A stretch of 64,000 nucleotides of DNA from UBA3537 sp038138145 (GTDB lineage: Bacteria > Bacteroidota > Bacteroidia > Flavobacteriales > Flavobacteriaceae): assembly GCA_038138145.1 (NCBI GenBank), contig JAYQDD010000008.1, forward strand, positions 11,821 through 75,820, written 5' to 3'. Positions within the stretch are counted from its first letter, which is position 1; every line of letters starts with the position of its first letter. A program made the translations under genes and the position numbers. The notes under the pieces were generated by a model. It did not search any database. It was not told where the DNA came from and saw nothing but the letters and a program-made list of their open reading frames with translations. Of this stretch, positions 24,032 to 33,074 are shown in pieces.

Positions 24032-26497
24032 CTATATAAATCCGCCCGCTTCTTTTTCTTTGTTGTCTCTATTTTTTCTTGATTTTGCTTTGTATTTGCT
24101 ATCTCCAAATCGGTAATTAAGCCCTAGGAAAATAGTTCTGCTTTCCCATTCGAAAGCACCTTTTTGGGTAAATGGTTTTGAGCCATCAAAACCAAATTTC
24201 ATGGTATTAAAAACGTCATTAAAGTTTAAACTCAAAGCGCCTCTGTTGTTCGCAAAACTATAGCGAGAACCAATATTGACAAAATACATGGGTTTGATGT
24301 CAAATTGAAGCGTTTTGTTTTGACCTCTATAAAATCCAAATGCCGTAAGTGTAATTTTCTTATTGACTTTGAATGAATTAAAAACTCTAAAGTTCCAAGC
24401 CAAATTATCAACGGAATCAAAATCAGTGACAATGTCATTTATAGTAGCATTTTCGATTTCAGTTTTTAGGTACTCTGTAATCCCAGTAAGTTCTTGGTTA
24501 AACAAATCGAAACTACCATTTAAGCTCCACCATTTGGTTGGTTTGTAGTTGCTGGATAGTTCGACCCCTATGGCAGAGGTGGTGTCAAAATTATCATGGG
24601 TCAATATCACTCTTCCCGATTGAACATCTGTTCGGTCGACATACAAAGCCCTATTGATTTCATTGCTTATCCTGCGGTAAAAAGTCCCAAATGTTAAGCT
24701 TCCTTTCTTGAGATTTCGGGTGTAATTTAACTCTACTGAATTTGTAAATTGTGGCTCAAGGTTGATGTTACCATAAGATGAAATTAGAGGGCTACTCCAT
24801 TCTTTTATGGGGTTGACCTGCCCAATCCCTGGGCGATCGACACGTCGGCTGTAGTTGAGCTGATACGAATGTTTTTCAGACGGAGAATAAGTCAAAAATC
24901 CAGAAGGATAAAGTTCAAAATAATGATTCTTAAAAGGGATATTTTCTTTGGTATTGTTTGGAACTCTCGTTAGCGCTGCATTGGCATCAACATTAGCATC
25001 TTCGATTCTGAGGCCAATTTGATAGGACCATTTATTGATTTTTTTATTGTAATTTCCATACAAGGCGTATATGTTTCTGCTATAATCAAAATCCGTTGAT
25101 GGAGTGGGTTCAAGATTTCCTTGTGCATTAAAACTATCGCCTGTAGATGCGTATTGGATTAGGGAATTGAACAAATTTGCTTGTACACCCAACTCTAACT
25201 TTGAATGTTCACCAATTCTATTGACATAATCCAAATTAATCGTTGTTCTTTTTCTATCCGTTTCATTGTAGTCAATATAATTAGTACTGCTGCCCACAGG
25301 ATAGGTAAATGTGACATCATTATCACGATTGTAAGCATTGTAATCGATTTCTAATTCAATATTATCACCTTCATCATTAAAATCTATTTTGTAATCAAAA
25401 TTGTATTGTTGAGCAGCATTTTTTTCATCAATATTCCATATTTGGGTTTGATTGTTTGCAGCATTGTTTTGGTACACCAAAATGGACTCGCCCAAATCCT
25501 CTGGTCTCGATTGGGTTTGGCTTGTGAACACAGAAAGTGTATGGCGATCGTTGATGTAATAATCTACACCAATTTTATAAACATGATTTTCTACACCGTT
25601 TTCAAAGTTAAATGATTGTCCTGAATTGTCCTGAGGCCTGTTCACATAGCCCTGATTGATGTTTTTAGACAAGTTATTGTTGTATGATCCATAAAGATTC
25701 ATCTTACCATTTCTGTAATTGAGATTTAAACCACTATTGAATTTTGGTTTTTTCTCATAAGCAAAGCCCAAATTAATAGTTCCATTAAATCCTACCAATG
25801 TATTTTTGTGCAACACGATATTCAACAAGCCGCTCATGCCTTCAGGGCTGTATTTTGCCGACGGATTAGTGATAATTTCAATGGATTTTATGGCATTGGA
25901 CGGGATTTGTTTGAGGAGTTGGGCGGTGGGTATATTAGACAATTTCCCATCGACCATCACGCGAACGTTAGAATTGCCACGCAGACTAATGTCTCCACTT
26001 TGGGGATCTATGGATACTGAAGGAATGGCCACCATCAAGTCAGAGGCGCTACCACTTGCGGCTAAATCTTTACCAATAGTAATCACTTTTCGGTCTACTT
26101 TCTGTTGAATTGTTGTGTTTTCTGCGACTACAGTCACTTCGTCCAAAGCGGTCGCTTCTTCCTCCAATTTGATGACGCCTAAATTGAGTTTTGTTTTATT
26201 TTTTTCAACCGAAATAGTTTGGCTGTGTGTTTTATATCCTATGAATTGAACAGAAACAACAAAATCCCCTTTTGGTAAATCATCAATATTGAAATTCCCC
26301 TCTTCAGTAGTAATACCACTGGAAACCATATTTTCCGACATATCCCTAACAATGATATTGACATAAGGCATAGGTTCGTTTGTTTTGGCATCGACCACTT
26401 GGCCACTTACAACGCCAATAGCAACGGGTTCTGTGTGTAGTCCCATAAGCTGAGTAGAAAAAAAGAGTAATGTGATGTAACAAATAAATGATTTCAT
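24032..26497 (-). CDS. outer-membrane beta-barrel protein with CarboxypepD_reg-like domain (TonB-receptor-like)
   Basis: An outer-membrane protein of 821 residues: signal peptide (about 1-22), a carboxypeptidase-regulatory-like beta-sandwich (about 28-110; VSGQVVDAKTNEPMPYVNI), a plug-like domain (about 120-225; NPSAKYSPEGMSGLLNIVL) and a large beta-barrel. This is the layout of the OMP_b-brl_3 family, related to TonB-dependent receptors. The substrate is unknown: no SusD partner or transport genes are beside it. It is convergent with the FabH-like gene with a 1-bp gap. Confidence 0.88.
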   Translation of the reverse strand: MKSFICYITLLFFSTQLMGLHTEPVAIGVVSGQVVDAKTNEPMPYVNIIVRDMSENMVSSGITTEEGNFNIDDLPKGDFVVSVQFIGYKTHSQTISVEKNKTKLNLGVIKLEEEATALDEVTVVAENTTIQQKVDRKVITIGKDLAASGSASDLMVAIPSVSIDPQSGDISLRGNSNVRVMVDGKLSNIPTAQLLKQIPSNAIKSIEIITNPSAKYSPEGMSGLLNIVLHKNTLVGFNGTINLGFAYEKKPKFNSGLNLNYRNGKMNLYGSYNNNLSKNINQGYVNRPQDNSGQSFNFENGVENHVYKIGVDYYINDRHTLSVFTSQTQSRPEDLGESILVYQNNAANNQTQIWNIDEKNAAQQYNFDYKIDFNDEGDNIELEIDYNAYNRDNDVTFTYPVGSSTNYIDYNETDRKRTTINLDYVNRIGEHSKLELGVQANLFNSLIQYASTGDSFNAQGNLEPTPSTDFDYSRNIYALYGNYNKKINKWSYQIGLRIEDANVDANAALTRVPNNTKENIPFKNHYFELYPSGFLTYSPSEKHSYQLNYSRRVDRPGIGQVNPIKEWSSPLISSYGNINLEPQFTNSVELNYTRNLKKGSLTFGTFYRRISNEINRALYVDRTDVQSGRVILTHDNFDTTSAIGVELSSNYKPTKWWSLNGSFDLFNQELTGITEYLKTEIENATINDIVTDFDSVDNLAWNFRVFNSFKVNKKITLTAFGFYRGQNKTLQFDIKPMYFVNIGSRYSFANNRGALSLNFNDVFNTMKFGFDGSKPFTQKGAFEWESRTIFLGLNYRFGDSKYKAKSRKNRDNKEKEAGGFI

Positions 26498-26540
26498 GTT
26501 ATTAGAATTTAGGGTTGTTAGAAGTAAGACTATTTTAGAT

Positions 26541-26548
26541 TACTTTTG
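26541..26548 (+). promoter_or_regulatory. TAnnTTTG promoter box for the CoA-binding protein gene
   Basis: TACTTTTG at 26541-26548, 24 nt before the ATG at 26573; a TTG at 26515-26517 lies 23 nt upstream of the box. Confidence 0.5.
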
Positions 26549-26572
26549 TTACATGAATTTATATTTTTTTTT

Positions 26573-26935
26573 ATGTCTAAAAAAACATTGGTCCTTGGTG
26601 CCTCTTTAAATCCAGAACGTTACTCATATAAAGCCATCAAAATGCTTAAAGATAAGATGCAAGAAGTCAACGCTTTAGGTTTAAAACATGGAGAAGTTTT
26701 TGGTACGACAATAGATGTACAACAAAAACCATATTTGGATATTCATACCGTAACTTTGTATTTGAGTCCGAAACGTCAAGAGCCATTTTATACATACATC
26801 ATGCAATTGAATCCAAAACGAGTGATTTTTAATCCAGGAACTGAAAACCCTGATTTTTTCAAGCTTTTGGAACGTCAAAACATTGCTTATGAAATTGCCT
26901 GTACTTTGGTGTTATTGTCTACGAATCAATATTAA
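26573..26935 (+). CDS. CoA-binding domain protein (YccU-like)
   Basis: A small Rossmann-fold protein of 120 residues. It begins KKTLVLGASLNPERYSY, with the nucleotide-binding turn, and contains FNPGTENPDF near residue 85, as in stand-alone CoA-binding proteins. Function is unknown. The ATG at 26573 is preferred over the open frame from 26546, whose extra residues (HEFIFFF) lie directly after the promoter box. Its last 24 bases overlap the end of the convergent symporter gene. Confidence 0.85.
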   Translation: MSKKTLVLGASLNPERYSYKAIKMLKDKMQEVNALGLKHGEVFGTTIDVQQKPYLDIHTVTLYLSPKRQEPFYTYIMQLNPKRVIFNPGTENPDFFKLLERQNIAYEIACTLVLLSTNQY

Positions 26936-28369
26936 CCCTAAAAAGGTAAGCGTTCCATTGAGTGGTAATAACTCATATCCAATAACATAACCCCCAAGCT
27001 CTTCCGCTGGAATTTGCCCTAAAGCGTAAGAAATTGCAACAGACAACAATGCTACCAGCCATACAAACTTATCTTTTACTTTGTAATTTGTAAAAATACC
27101 AAAGGCAAAAAGGCCCAAAAGGGGACCGTATGTGTACCCAGCTACCGTCAACAAACTGTCTATAACATTGGAATCTAAGATGTGTTTAAAAGCAATGATA
27201 ACCAAAATTAAAAGTACACTCATACCAATATGCGTTTGTTTTCGAATGCGTTTTTTGTCCGCATCAGAATGTTTGTTGAGGTCTAAAATATCGACACAAA
27301 ACGAAGTCGTAAGCGAGGTGAGTGCGCTATCGGCACTGCTGTAGGCCGCCGCAATAAGGCCTAAAATAAAAACAGAAGCCAAGGTTAATCCTAAGCCAGA
27401 GTTGAGGGCAATTTCAGGAAATAATAAATCAGTTTTGGGTTGCCCATCCATTAGGGGTAACGCAATATCAAAACGTTCTGCATAGATGAACAATAAAGCG
27501 CCCAACAACAAAAACAAGAACGTTACTAAAGTGAGTACAATACTAAACCAGAGCATATTTTTTTGTGCATCTTTCAGCGATTTACAGGTTAAATTTTTTT
27601 GCATCATGTCCTGATCCAAACCAGTCATACAAATGGTGATGAACATTCCGCCAAAAAACGATTTCAAGAAATGATCTCGAGCCAAAATAGAATCTGTTTT
27701 AAAAATGGAACTGTATTGATTTAGTTCGTCTGAAACTAAAAATTCTGAAAAACTCCAACCCAATTGATCTGTGATAAAATAGATGGAAAGAACGACGGCA
27801 CAAACCATAAAAAGTGTTTGTAATGTGTCCGTCCAAACAATCGTTTTGATACCGCCCTTGTTGGTGTAAATCCATATGAGAAGGATAGATAAAATGACCG
27901 TAGCTTCAAAAGGAATGTTCCATTGTTCAAAGACAAATTGTTGCAACACAATAGCCATAAGATACATTCGAAAAGCAGCCCCTAAAACTCTTGAAACAAA
28001 AAAGAAAAACGCACCGGTTTTGTGGCTGACTCGTCCAAAACGTTGTTGCAGATATTCATAAATAGAAGTAAGGTTTAATTTGTAATAAATAGGCAAAAGC
28101 AAAAAAGCTACCACCACATAACCAGCAATATACCCCAAACACACTTGAAAATAACTAAACTCCGAACTTTGTACCCAACCAGGCACAGAAATAAAAGTGA
28201 CTCCAGACAGCGAGGCGCCAATCATCCCAAAAGCCACCAAGTACCAAGGCGATTGCTTTCCTGCTTTGAAAAAATCGTTATTGGAGTCGTTTTTTCCTGT
28301 AATTCTTGCAATGATGACAAGAAATACAAAATAAACGAGAGTGATCAGTAGAATGTGTTGTCCTTTCAA
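26912..28369 (-). CDS. sodium:solute symporter (SSS family)
   Basis: An inner-membrane transporter of 485 residues with about 13 hydrophobic helices. Features of the SSS family are visible: FGMIGASLSGVTFISVPGWV near residues 52-71, GLIAAAYSSADSALTSLTTS (about 337-356) containing the Na-binding Ser residues, and GYTYGPLLGLFAFG. The substrate could be a sugar, an organic acid or another small solute; no catabolic gene beside it gives a hint. Its 3' end overlaps the CoA-binding gene on the other strand. Confidence 0.92.
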   Translation of the reverse strand: MKGQHILLITLVYFVFLVIIARITGKNDSNNDFFKAGKQSPWYLVAFGMIGASLSGVTFISVPGWVQSSEFSYFQVCLGYIAGYVVVAFLLLPIYYKLNLTSIYEYLQQRFGRVSHKTGAFFFFVSRVLGAAFRMYLMAIVLQQFVFEQWNIPFEATVILSILLIWIYTNKGGIKTIVWTDTLQTLFMVCAVVLSIYFITDQLGWSFSEFLVSDELNQYSSIFKTDSILARDHFLKSFFGGMFITICMTGLDQDMMQKNLTCKSLKDAQKNMLWFSIVLTLVTFLFLLLGALLFIYAERFDIALPLMDGQPKTDLLFPEIALNSGLGLTLASVFILGLIAAAYSSADSALTSLTTSFCVDILDLNKHSDADKKRIRKQTHIGMSVLLILVIIAFKHILDSNVIDSLLTVAGYTYGPLLGLFAFGIFTNYKVKDKFVWLVALLSVAISYALGQIPAEELGGYVIGYELLPLNGTLTFLGLILIRRQ

Positions 28370-28395
28370 CTTAATAAATTTATATTTGTGGTGCT

Positions 28396-28403
28396 CAAAT
28401 GTA
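28396..28403 (-). promoter_or_regulatory. TAnnTTTG promoter box for the symporter gene
   Basis: On the minus strand TACATTTG (plus CAAATGTA), 26 nt before the ATG at 28369. A TTTG 15 nt further upstream is a possible but short-spaced -33 element. Confidence 0.5.
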
Positions 28404-28535
28404 CCACGAGTCTTTGTTCAAATGTAAAATATTCTGAAAGAATCTTGAGTCAAATCATCAGATTTTTAAGTTGTTTTCCTTTTAAACTCTGCTAATGAAC
28501 TATTTAGGTCATTATTAAAACGCATAATATAAAAC

Positions 28536-29153
28536 ATGGAATTTTCATCGAAGTTGTTGCAAAATGCGGTCAATGAAGTCGCTCAATTACCAGGTATTGG
28601 TCGCCGTACGGCACTTCGTTTGGTGCTTCATCTTTTGCGTCAGCCAGAGGATCAAACAAGCCAACTCTCGAAAGCACTCACAGCGATGCGGTCTTCCATT
28701 AATTTTTGTACACAATGCCACAATATTTCTGATAAAATGCTCTGTGAAATTTGTGCAAACCCTAACAGAAACCAGCAGACCATTTGTGTTGTAGAAGACA
28801 TAAGAGATGTTTTGGCCATAGAAAGCACAGCGAGTTTTCGCGGAATATATCATGTTCTTGGAGGGAAAATATCGCCTATGGACGGTATTGGCCCCTCCGA
28901 TTTGAATATTCAAAGTTTGGTTGATAAAGTGAATGAAGGTAAAGTCGAGGAGCTTATTTTTGCTTTAAGTTCCACGATGGAAGGGGACACCACCAACTTT
29001 TATATCTATAAACAAATTCAGAACACCAACATCACACTGTCCACAATAGCAAGAGGAATTTCTGTTGGTGACGAATTGGAATACGCCGATGAGGTAACCC
29101 TTGGGCGAAGCATTACGAATAGAGTCCCTTTTGATTCATCTTTAAAATCTTAG
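28536..29153 (+). CDS. recR: recombination mediator protein RecR
   Basis: Loads RecA at single-strand gaps together with RecO and RecF. It has 205 residues: helix-hairpin-helix (LPGIGRRTALRLVLHLL, about 18-34), a C4 zinc finger (CTQCHN then CEICANPNR, about 57-76), and the Toprim domain with VVEDIRDVLAIE and the SSTMEGDTT motif. Normal length. A glycosyltransferase gene with a TTG start follows 3 nt after its stop. Confidence 0.97.
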   Translation: MEFSSKLLQNAVNEVAQLPGIGRRTALRLVLHLLRQPEDQTSQLSKALTAMRSSINFCTQCHNISDKMLCEICANPNRNQQTICVVEDIRDVLAIESTASFRGIYHVLGGKISPMDGIGPSDLNIQSLVDKVNEGKVEELIFALSSTMEGDTTNFYIYKQIQNTNITLSTIARGISVGDELEYADEVTLGRSITNRVPFDSSLKS

Positions 29154-29156
29154 ATT

Positions 29157-30278
29157 TTGAAATTATCGGTTGTAATACTTAATTATAATGTACGCTACTT
29201 TTTGGCGCTTTGTTTACAAAGCGTTCAAGCTGCATTGAAAGATATTCCATCCGAAATTATTGTTATAGACAACAACTCTCCAGACGATAGTTGTGACATG
29301 GTTAGAACAAATTTTCCTGATATAAAACTCATAGAAAACAAAGAAAATGTAGGTTTTTCCAAAGCCAACAATCAAGCGGTGGCGGTCGCCAAAGGTGAAT
29401 ATATTTGCATCCTCAATCCCGATGTCGTTGTTGCTGAAAATACATTTCATAATCTTATAAACTTTTCCAAATCAAAATTTAATCATGGTATTATAGGTTG
29501 TAGACTTATTGATGGCTCAGGAGCTTTTCTGCCAGAAAGTAAGAGAAATTTTCCTACTATTTCTGTCGCATTTCAAAAGCTGTTTGGTATTGGAAAGCAC
29601 TATTATGCACATCATGTAGACCCGTTGGAAAATAAACCAGTAGATGTACTTCCGGGTGCTTTAATGTTTTTGAAACGCTCTCTTTACGATAATTTAGGTG
29701 GGTTTGATGAAGATTTTTTTATGTATGGCGAGGATATTGATTTGTCGTATAGAGTCCAAAAGCTTGGCTTAAATAATTATTATTTGGGAGACACTACAAT
29801 CATCCACTTTAAAGGAGAAAGTACGACAAAAAATAGAGTACAATCTAAGCGTTTTTTTCATGCGATGAAATTGTTTTATCAAAAACATTTCAATACAAAT
29901 ATAGTTTTGAACGCTCTTATTAGTTTAATAACAAGTTTAGCACCTTATTTTTTAATCCGTAATCAGTCCAAAAAACATACATCCAAAAGGATTGCATTGA
30001 TGAAGCCCTTAAGCAATCAAAAATGGCTTGAAATCAAAGACGTTATAGCTATTGAATCTCTTGATGATTTACAAAAAAACAGCCATTTCGATGTTCTTTT
30101 TGACGCAGAAACGACGGCATTCAACAGCATCATTAATCAAATTGATTCATCGAAGAATAAGTTTATAACGTTCAAAATACATCCAAAAAACAGTGCTTAT
30201 TTTGTTGGTAGCGATTCCTCTAAGCAACGTGGCGAGGTCATACATTTTGAAAAATCTCAAACCAGAATCTACTTTTAA
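29157..30278 (+). CDS. family 2 glycosyltransferase (TTG start)
   Basis: A protein of 373 residues. The N-terminal GT-A domain (about 1-240) shows VVILNYNVRYFLALCL, EIIVIDNNSPD, NPDVVV (DxD-like) and GGFDEDFFMYGEDIDLSYR with the catalytic acid, as in rhamnosyl- and related transferases. After a hydrophobic stretch (about 250-268) the last 100 residues are of unknown type. The start is TTG at 29157, 3 nt after the recR stop, since KLSVVILNYN is the proper beginning of the domain and no ATG is near. Acceptor and donor are unknown. Confidence 0.88.
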   Translation: MKLSVVILNYNVRYFLALCLQSVQAALKDIPSEIIVIDNNSPDDSCDMVRTNFPDIKLIENKENVGFSKANNQAVAVAKGEYICILNPDVVVAENTFHNLINFSKSKFNHGIIGCRLIDGSGAFLPESKRNFPTISVAFQKLFGIGKHYYAHHVDPLENKPVDVLPGALMFLKRSLYDNLGGFDEDFFMYGEDIDLSYRVQKLGLNNYYLGDTTIIHFKGESTTKNRVQSKRFFHAMKLFYQKHFNTNIVLNALISLITSLAPYFLIRNQSKKHTSKRIALMKPLSNQKWLEIKDVIAIESLDDLQKNSHFDVLFDAETTAFNSIINQIDSSKNKFITFKIHPKNSAYFVGSDSSKQRGEVIHFEKSQTRIYF

Positions 30279-30284
30279 AAACAA

Positions 30285-30315
30285 TTGATTATTTCGGCAA
30301 TTTTAGTTAATTTTG
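30285..30315 (+). promoter_or_regulatory. promoter of the E2-exonuclease-FAH-cinA operon
   Basis: TTG at 30285-30287, 20 nt, then TAATTTTG at 30308-30315; a good match to the Bacteroidetes consensus. It lies 35 nt before the ATG at 30350. Confidence 0.65.
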
Positions 30316-30349
30316 CAGAACCAAACAAGACCCATACAAAACAGATATT

Positions 30350-31681
30350 ATGGCAAAATTTGAACTCAAATTACCCAAAATGGGCGAGAGTGTTGCAGAA
30401 GCAACACTAAATTCTTGGCTCAAAGACATTGGGGACCATATAGATATCGATGAAGCCGTTGTAGAAATCTCAACCGACAAAGTAGACAGCGATGTGCCTA
30501 GTGAAGTTAGTGGAACACTTATTGAGAAAAAATTTGAAGTCGATCAAGTTGTTGAAGTGGGGCAAACCATTGCCATCATTGAAACTGAAGGCGATGTTGA
30601 AACTCCACCAATAGCTCCTTCACCCAAAGAAGAAAGCCAACCCCCCGCAAAGGCCACAACAGAACCCCCAACAAATAAAGTTATTGCCGATGTACAAAAC
30701 ACAGTTGTCGCTGCAAAAGATTTAATAGCACCCATAAGTTCCAACGGTACAAGATTTTATTCACCTTTGGTAAAAAATATTGCAAAAAAGGAAGGGGTTT
30801 CTCAATCAGAATTAGATCAGATTTCGGGTAGCGGAAAAGGAGGGAGAGTGACCAAAAACGACATGTTGTCTTACTTGAAAACTCGTGCAAAAACGAGTAC
30901 TTCGACACCTACGCCTTCAGCACCAACGCTGACGCCTAGCCCTAATTCAGTAACCTCAACTGTATCTAGCGGAGCCGATGAAATTGTAGAAATGACCCGA
31001 ATGGGGAAACTCATCTCTAAGCACATGATGAACTCTGTGCAAACCTCGGCACATGTTCAATCTTTTATTGAAGTCGACGTTACCAAAATTTGGAATTGGC
31101 GCAAAAAAATTAAAGCAAAATTCATAGAAAGCACAGGTGAAAAAATCACATTTACTCCAATTTTTATGGAAGCCGTAGCCAAAGCACTGACCATTCACCC
31201 TATGTTGAACATTTCTGTTGATGGTGATCACATCATCAAACACAAATCCATCAATTTAGGAATGGCCACCGCACTTGCTGACGGAAATCTTATCGTACCA
31301 GTGATCAAAAATGCGGATCAACTCAATTTGATGGGAATGACCAAACGCGTCAACGATTTGGCGGTTCGTGCACGAAACAACCAACTTAATCCAGATGATA
31401 TTCAAGATGGAACATATACCGTAACCAACGTTGGTGGATTTGGGAGCATCATGGGCACACCCATCATAAATCAACCACAAGTTGGTATTTTGGCCCTTGG
31501 CGCCATACGAAAAGTTCCTGCTGTGATTGAAACCAGCGAAGGCGATTTTATTGGGATTCGTCAAAGAATGTTCCTATCGCACTCGTACGATCACCGCGTT
31601 GTCAATGGCGCACTTGGCGGACAATTTCTCAAAACAGTAAAAGAACTGTTGGAATCTTGGGACGAAAATAGACAAGTATAG
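30350..31681 (+). CDS. 2-oxo acid dehydrogenase dihydrolipoamide acyltransferase (E2)
   Basis: E2 core subunit of a 2-oxo acid dehydrogenase complex, 443 residues. Domains: lipoyl domain with the lipoylated Lys44 in EISTDKVDSDVP; a Pro/Thr-rich linker; peripheral subunit-binding domain (about 136-172, FYSPLVKNIAKKEGVS); a second linker; and the catalytic domain ending in HSYDHRVVNGALGG (His415). The lipoyl motif and IGTP-type features fit branched-chain or 2-oxoglutarate E2 enzymes rather than pyruvate; the E1 subunit is not adjacent, so no symbol is given. Confidence 0.93.
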   Translation: MAKFELKLPKMGESVAEATLNSWLKDIGDHIDIDEAVVEISTDKVDSDVPSEVSGTLIEKKFEVDQVVEVGQTIAIIETEGDVETPPIAPSPKEESQPPAKATTEPPTNKVIADVQNTVVAAKDLIAPISSNGTRFYSPLVKNIAKKEGVSQSELDQISGSGKGGRVTKNDMLSYLKTRAKTSTSTPTPSAPTLTPSPNSVTSTVSSGADEIVEMTRMGKLISKHMMNSVQTSAHVQSFIEVDVTKIWNWRKKIKAKFIESTGEKITFTPIFMEAVAKALTIHPMLNISVDGDHIIKHKSINLGMATALADGNLIVPVIKNADQLNLMGMTKRVNDLAVRARNNQLNPDDIQDGTYTVTNVGGFGSIMGTPIINQPQVGILALGAIRKVPAVIETSEGDFIGIRQRMFLSHSYDHRVVNGALGGQFLKTVKELLESWDENRQV

Positions 31682-31685
31682 CAGC

Positions 31686-32462
31686 ATGCAATTAAACCTA
31701 AAAAAACCCATTTGTTTTTTCGATTTAGAAACTACAGGCATAAGTATCACTTCAGATAGAATTGTTGAGATTTCTATTTTAAAAGTTTTTCCAGACGGAA
31801 AAGAAGAAAAAAAAACATGGCTTGTCAATCCAGAGATGCCCATACCAGCACAAGCCACAGCTGTTCATGGTATTTCCGACGAAAAAGTAGCCGATGCACC
31901 TACCTTCAAAATGCTTGCAAAAGAAATCAATACTTGGGTAAAAGATGCAGATTTAGGAGGATTCAATTCCAACCGTTTTGATATCCCCATTCTTGCTGAG
32001 GAAATGCTACGTGCAGGTGTTGATTTTGATATAAAAAACAGACAATCTGTAGATGTACAAACTATTTTTCATAAAATGGAACAACGTACCCTTACAGCGG
32101 CTTATAAATTCTACTGCGATAAAAATTTGGAAAATGCGCACAGTGCAGAAGCCGATACTATAGCTACCTACGAAGTCCTTAAAGCACAATTGGATCGTTA
32201 TGAAGATTTAGAAAATGACACCTCTTTTCTAGCTGAATTTAGTACTCGTCAAAAATTTGCAGACTTTGCAGGGTTTATAAAATTTGATAAAGATGGCAAT
32301 GAATGTTTTTCATTTGGAAAACACAAAGGAAAAAAAGTGACCGAAATTTTAGAAAAAGAACCTGGTTACTTTGGTTGGTTGCTGAATGCTGATTTTCCTT
32401 TATACACCAAAAAAGTTTTAACATCCATTAAACTTCGTGCCTTTAATCAGAAACTGTCTTAG
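31686..32462 (+). CDS. DEDDh 3'-5' exonuclease with C-terminal DUF3820-like domain
   Basis: A protein of 258 residues. The N-terminal domain (about 1-170) is a DnaQ-like exonuclease: FFDLETTGI (Asp13, Glu15), NSNRFDIPIL and HSAEADTIATYEVL. The C-terminal part (about 205-250; FGKHKGKKVTEI, GYFGWLL) resembles the DUF3820 domain (quorum-sensing-regulated virulence-factor-like). It may be a proofreading-like or RNA/DNA-processing nuclease. It starts 4 nt after the E2 gene and is followed at once by the FAH gene. Confidence 0.88.
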   Translation: MQLNLKKPICFFDLETTGISITSDRIVEISILKVFPDGKEEKKTWLVNPEMPIPAQATAVHGISDEKVADAPTFKMLAKEINTWVKDADLGGFNSNRFDIPILAEEMLRAGVDFDIKNRQSVDVQTIFHKMEQRTLTAAYKFYCDKNLENAHSAEADTIATYEVLKAQLDRYEDLENDTSFLAEFSTRQKFADFAGFIKFDKDGNECFSFGKHKGKKVTEILEKEPGYFGWLLNADFPLYTKKVLTSIKLRAFNQKLS

Positions 32463-33074
32463 ATGAAACTGATTTGTATTGGTAGAAATTATAGCAATCA
32501 CATAAAAGAGCTTCAAAATGAAAAGCCATCAGAACCTGTTGTTTTTTTGAAACCAGATACCGCTATACTTTTGAAAAAACAACCCTTTTTTATTCCAGAT
32601 TTTTCAAACAATGTACAACACGAAGTTGAACTACTGGTAAAAATCAACAGAGTAGGAAAGTATATTTCTTCTGAATTTGCGCACAAATATTATGAGCACA
32701 TTGGACTTGGTATCGATTTTACAGCTCGTGATGTACAACAAACCTTAAAGCAAAAGGGATTGTCTTGGGAAAAAGCCAAAGCTTTTGACGGTTCGGCTGT
32801 TGTTGGAAAATGGGTGCCTAAAACAAATTTTCAGGATTTGAACAATATTTCATTTAGTTTAAAGCGAAACGATGAGCTTGTGCAATCTGGCAATACACAA
32901 AATATGCTTTGGCACATAGATGAGCTTATTGCTTATGTTTCGCAGTTTTTTACCCTAAAAATAGGTGATATTATTTTCACTGGAACTCCTGCCGGTATTG
33001 GGCCAGTTCAGGCCGATGATATGCTTACTGGATTCATCGAAAATGAAGAATTTTTCAAAATAAAAGTTAAGTAA
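32463..33074 (+). CDS. fumarylacetoacetate hydrolase family protein
   Basis: A protein of 203 residues with the FAH fold. Metal-binding acids are visible in QHEVELLVKI and GLGIDFTARDVQ, and the late motif DIIFTGTPAGIGPV is complete. Members act as acylpyruvases, oxaloacetate decarboxylases or isomerases; which one applies cannot be told. The ATG directly follows the exonuclease stop, and cinA directly follows its own stop. Confidence 0.92.
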   Translation: MKLICIGRNYSNHIKELQNEKPSEPVVFLKPDTAILLKKQPFFIPDFSNNVQHEVELLVKINRVGKYISSEFAHKYYEHIGLGIDFTARDVQQTLKQKGLSWEKAKAFDGSAVVGKWVPKTNFQDLNNISFSLKRNDELVQSGNTQNMLWHIDELIAYVSQFFTLKIGDIIFTGTPAGIGPVQADDMLTGFIENEEFFKIKVK

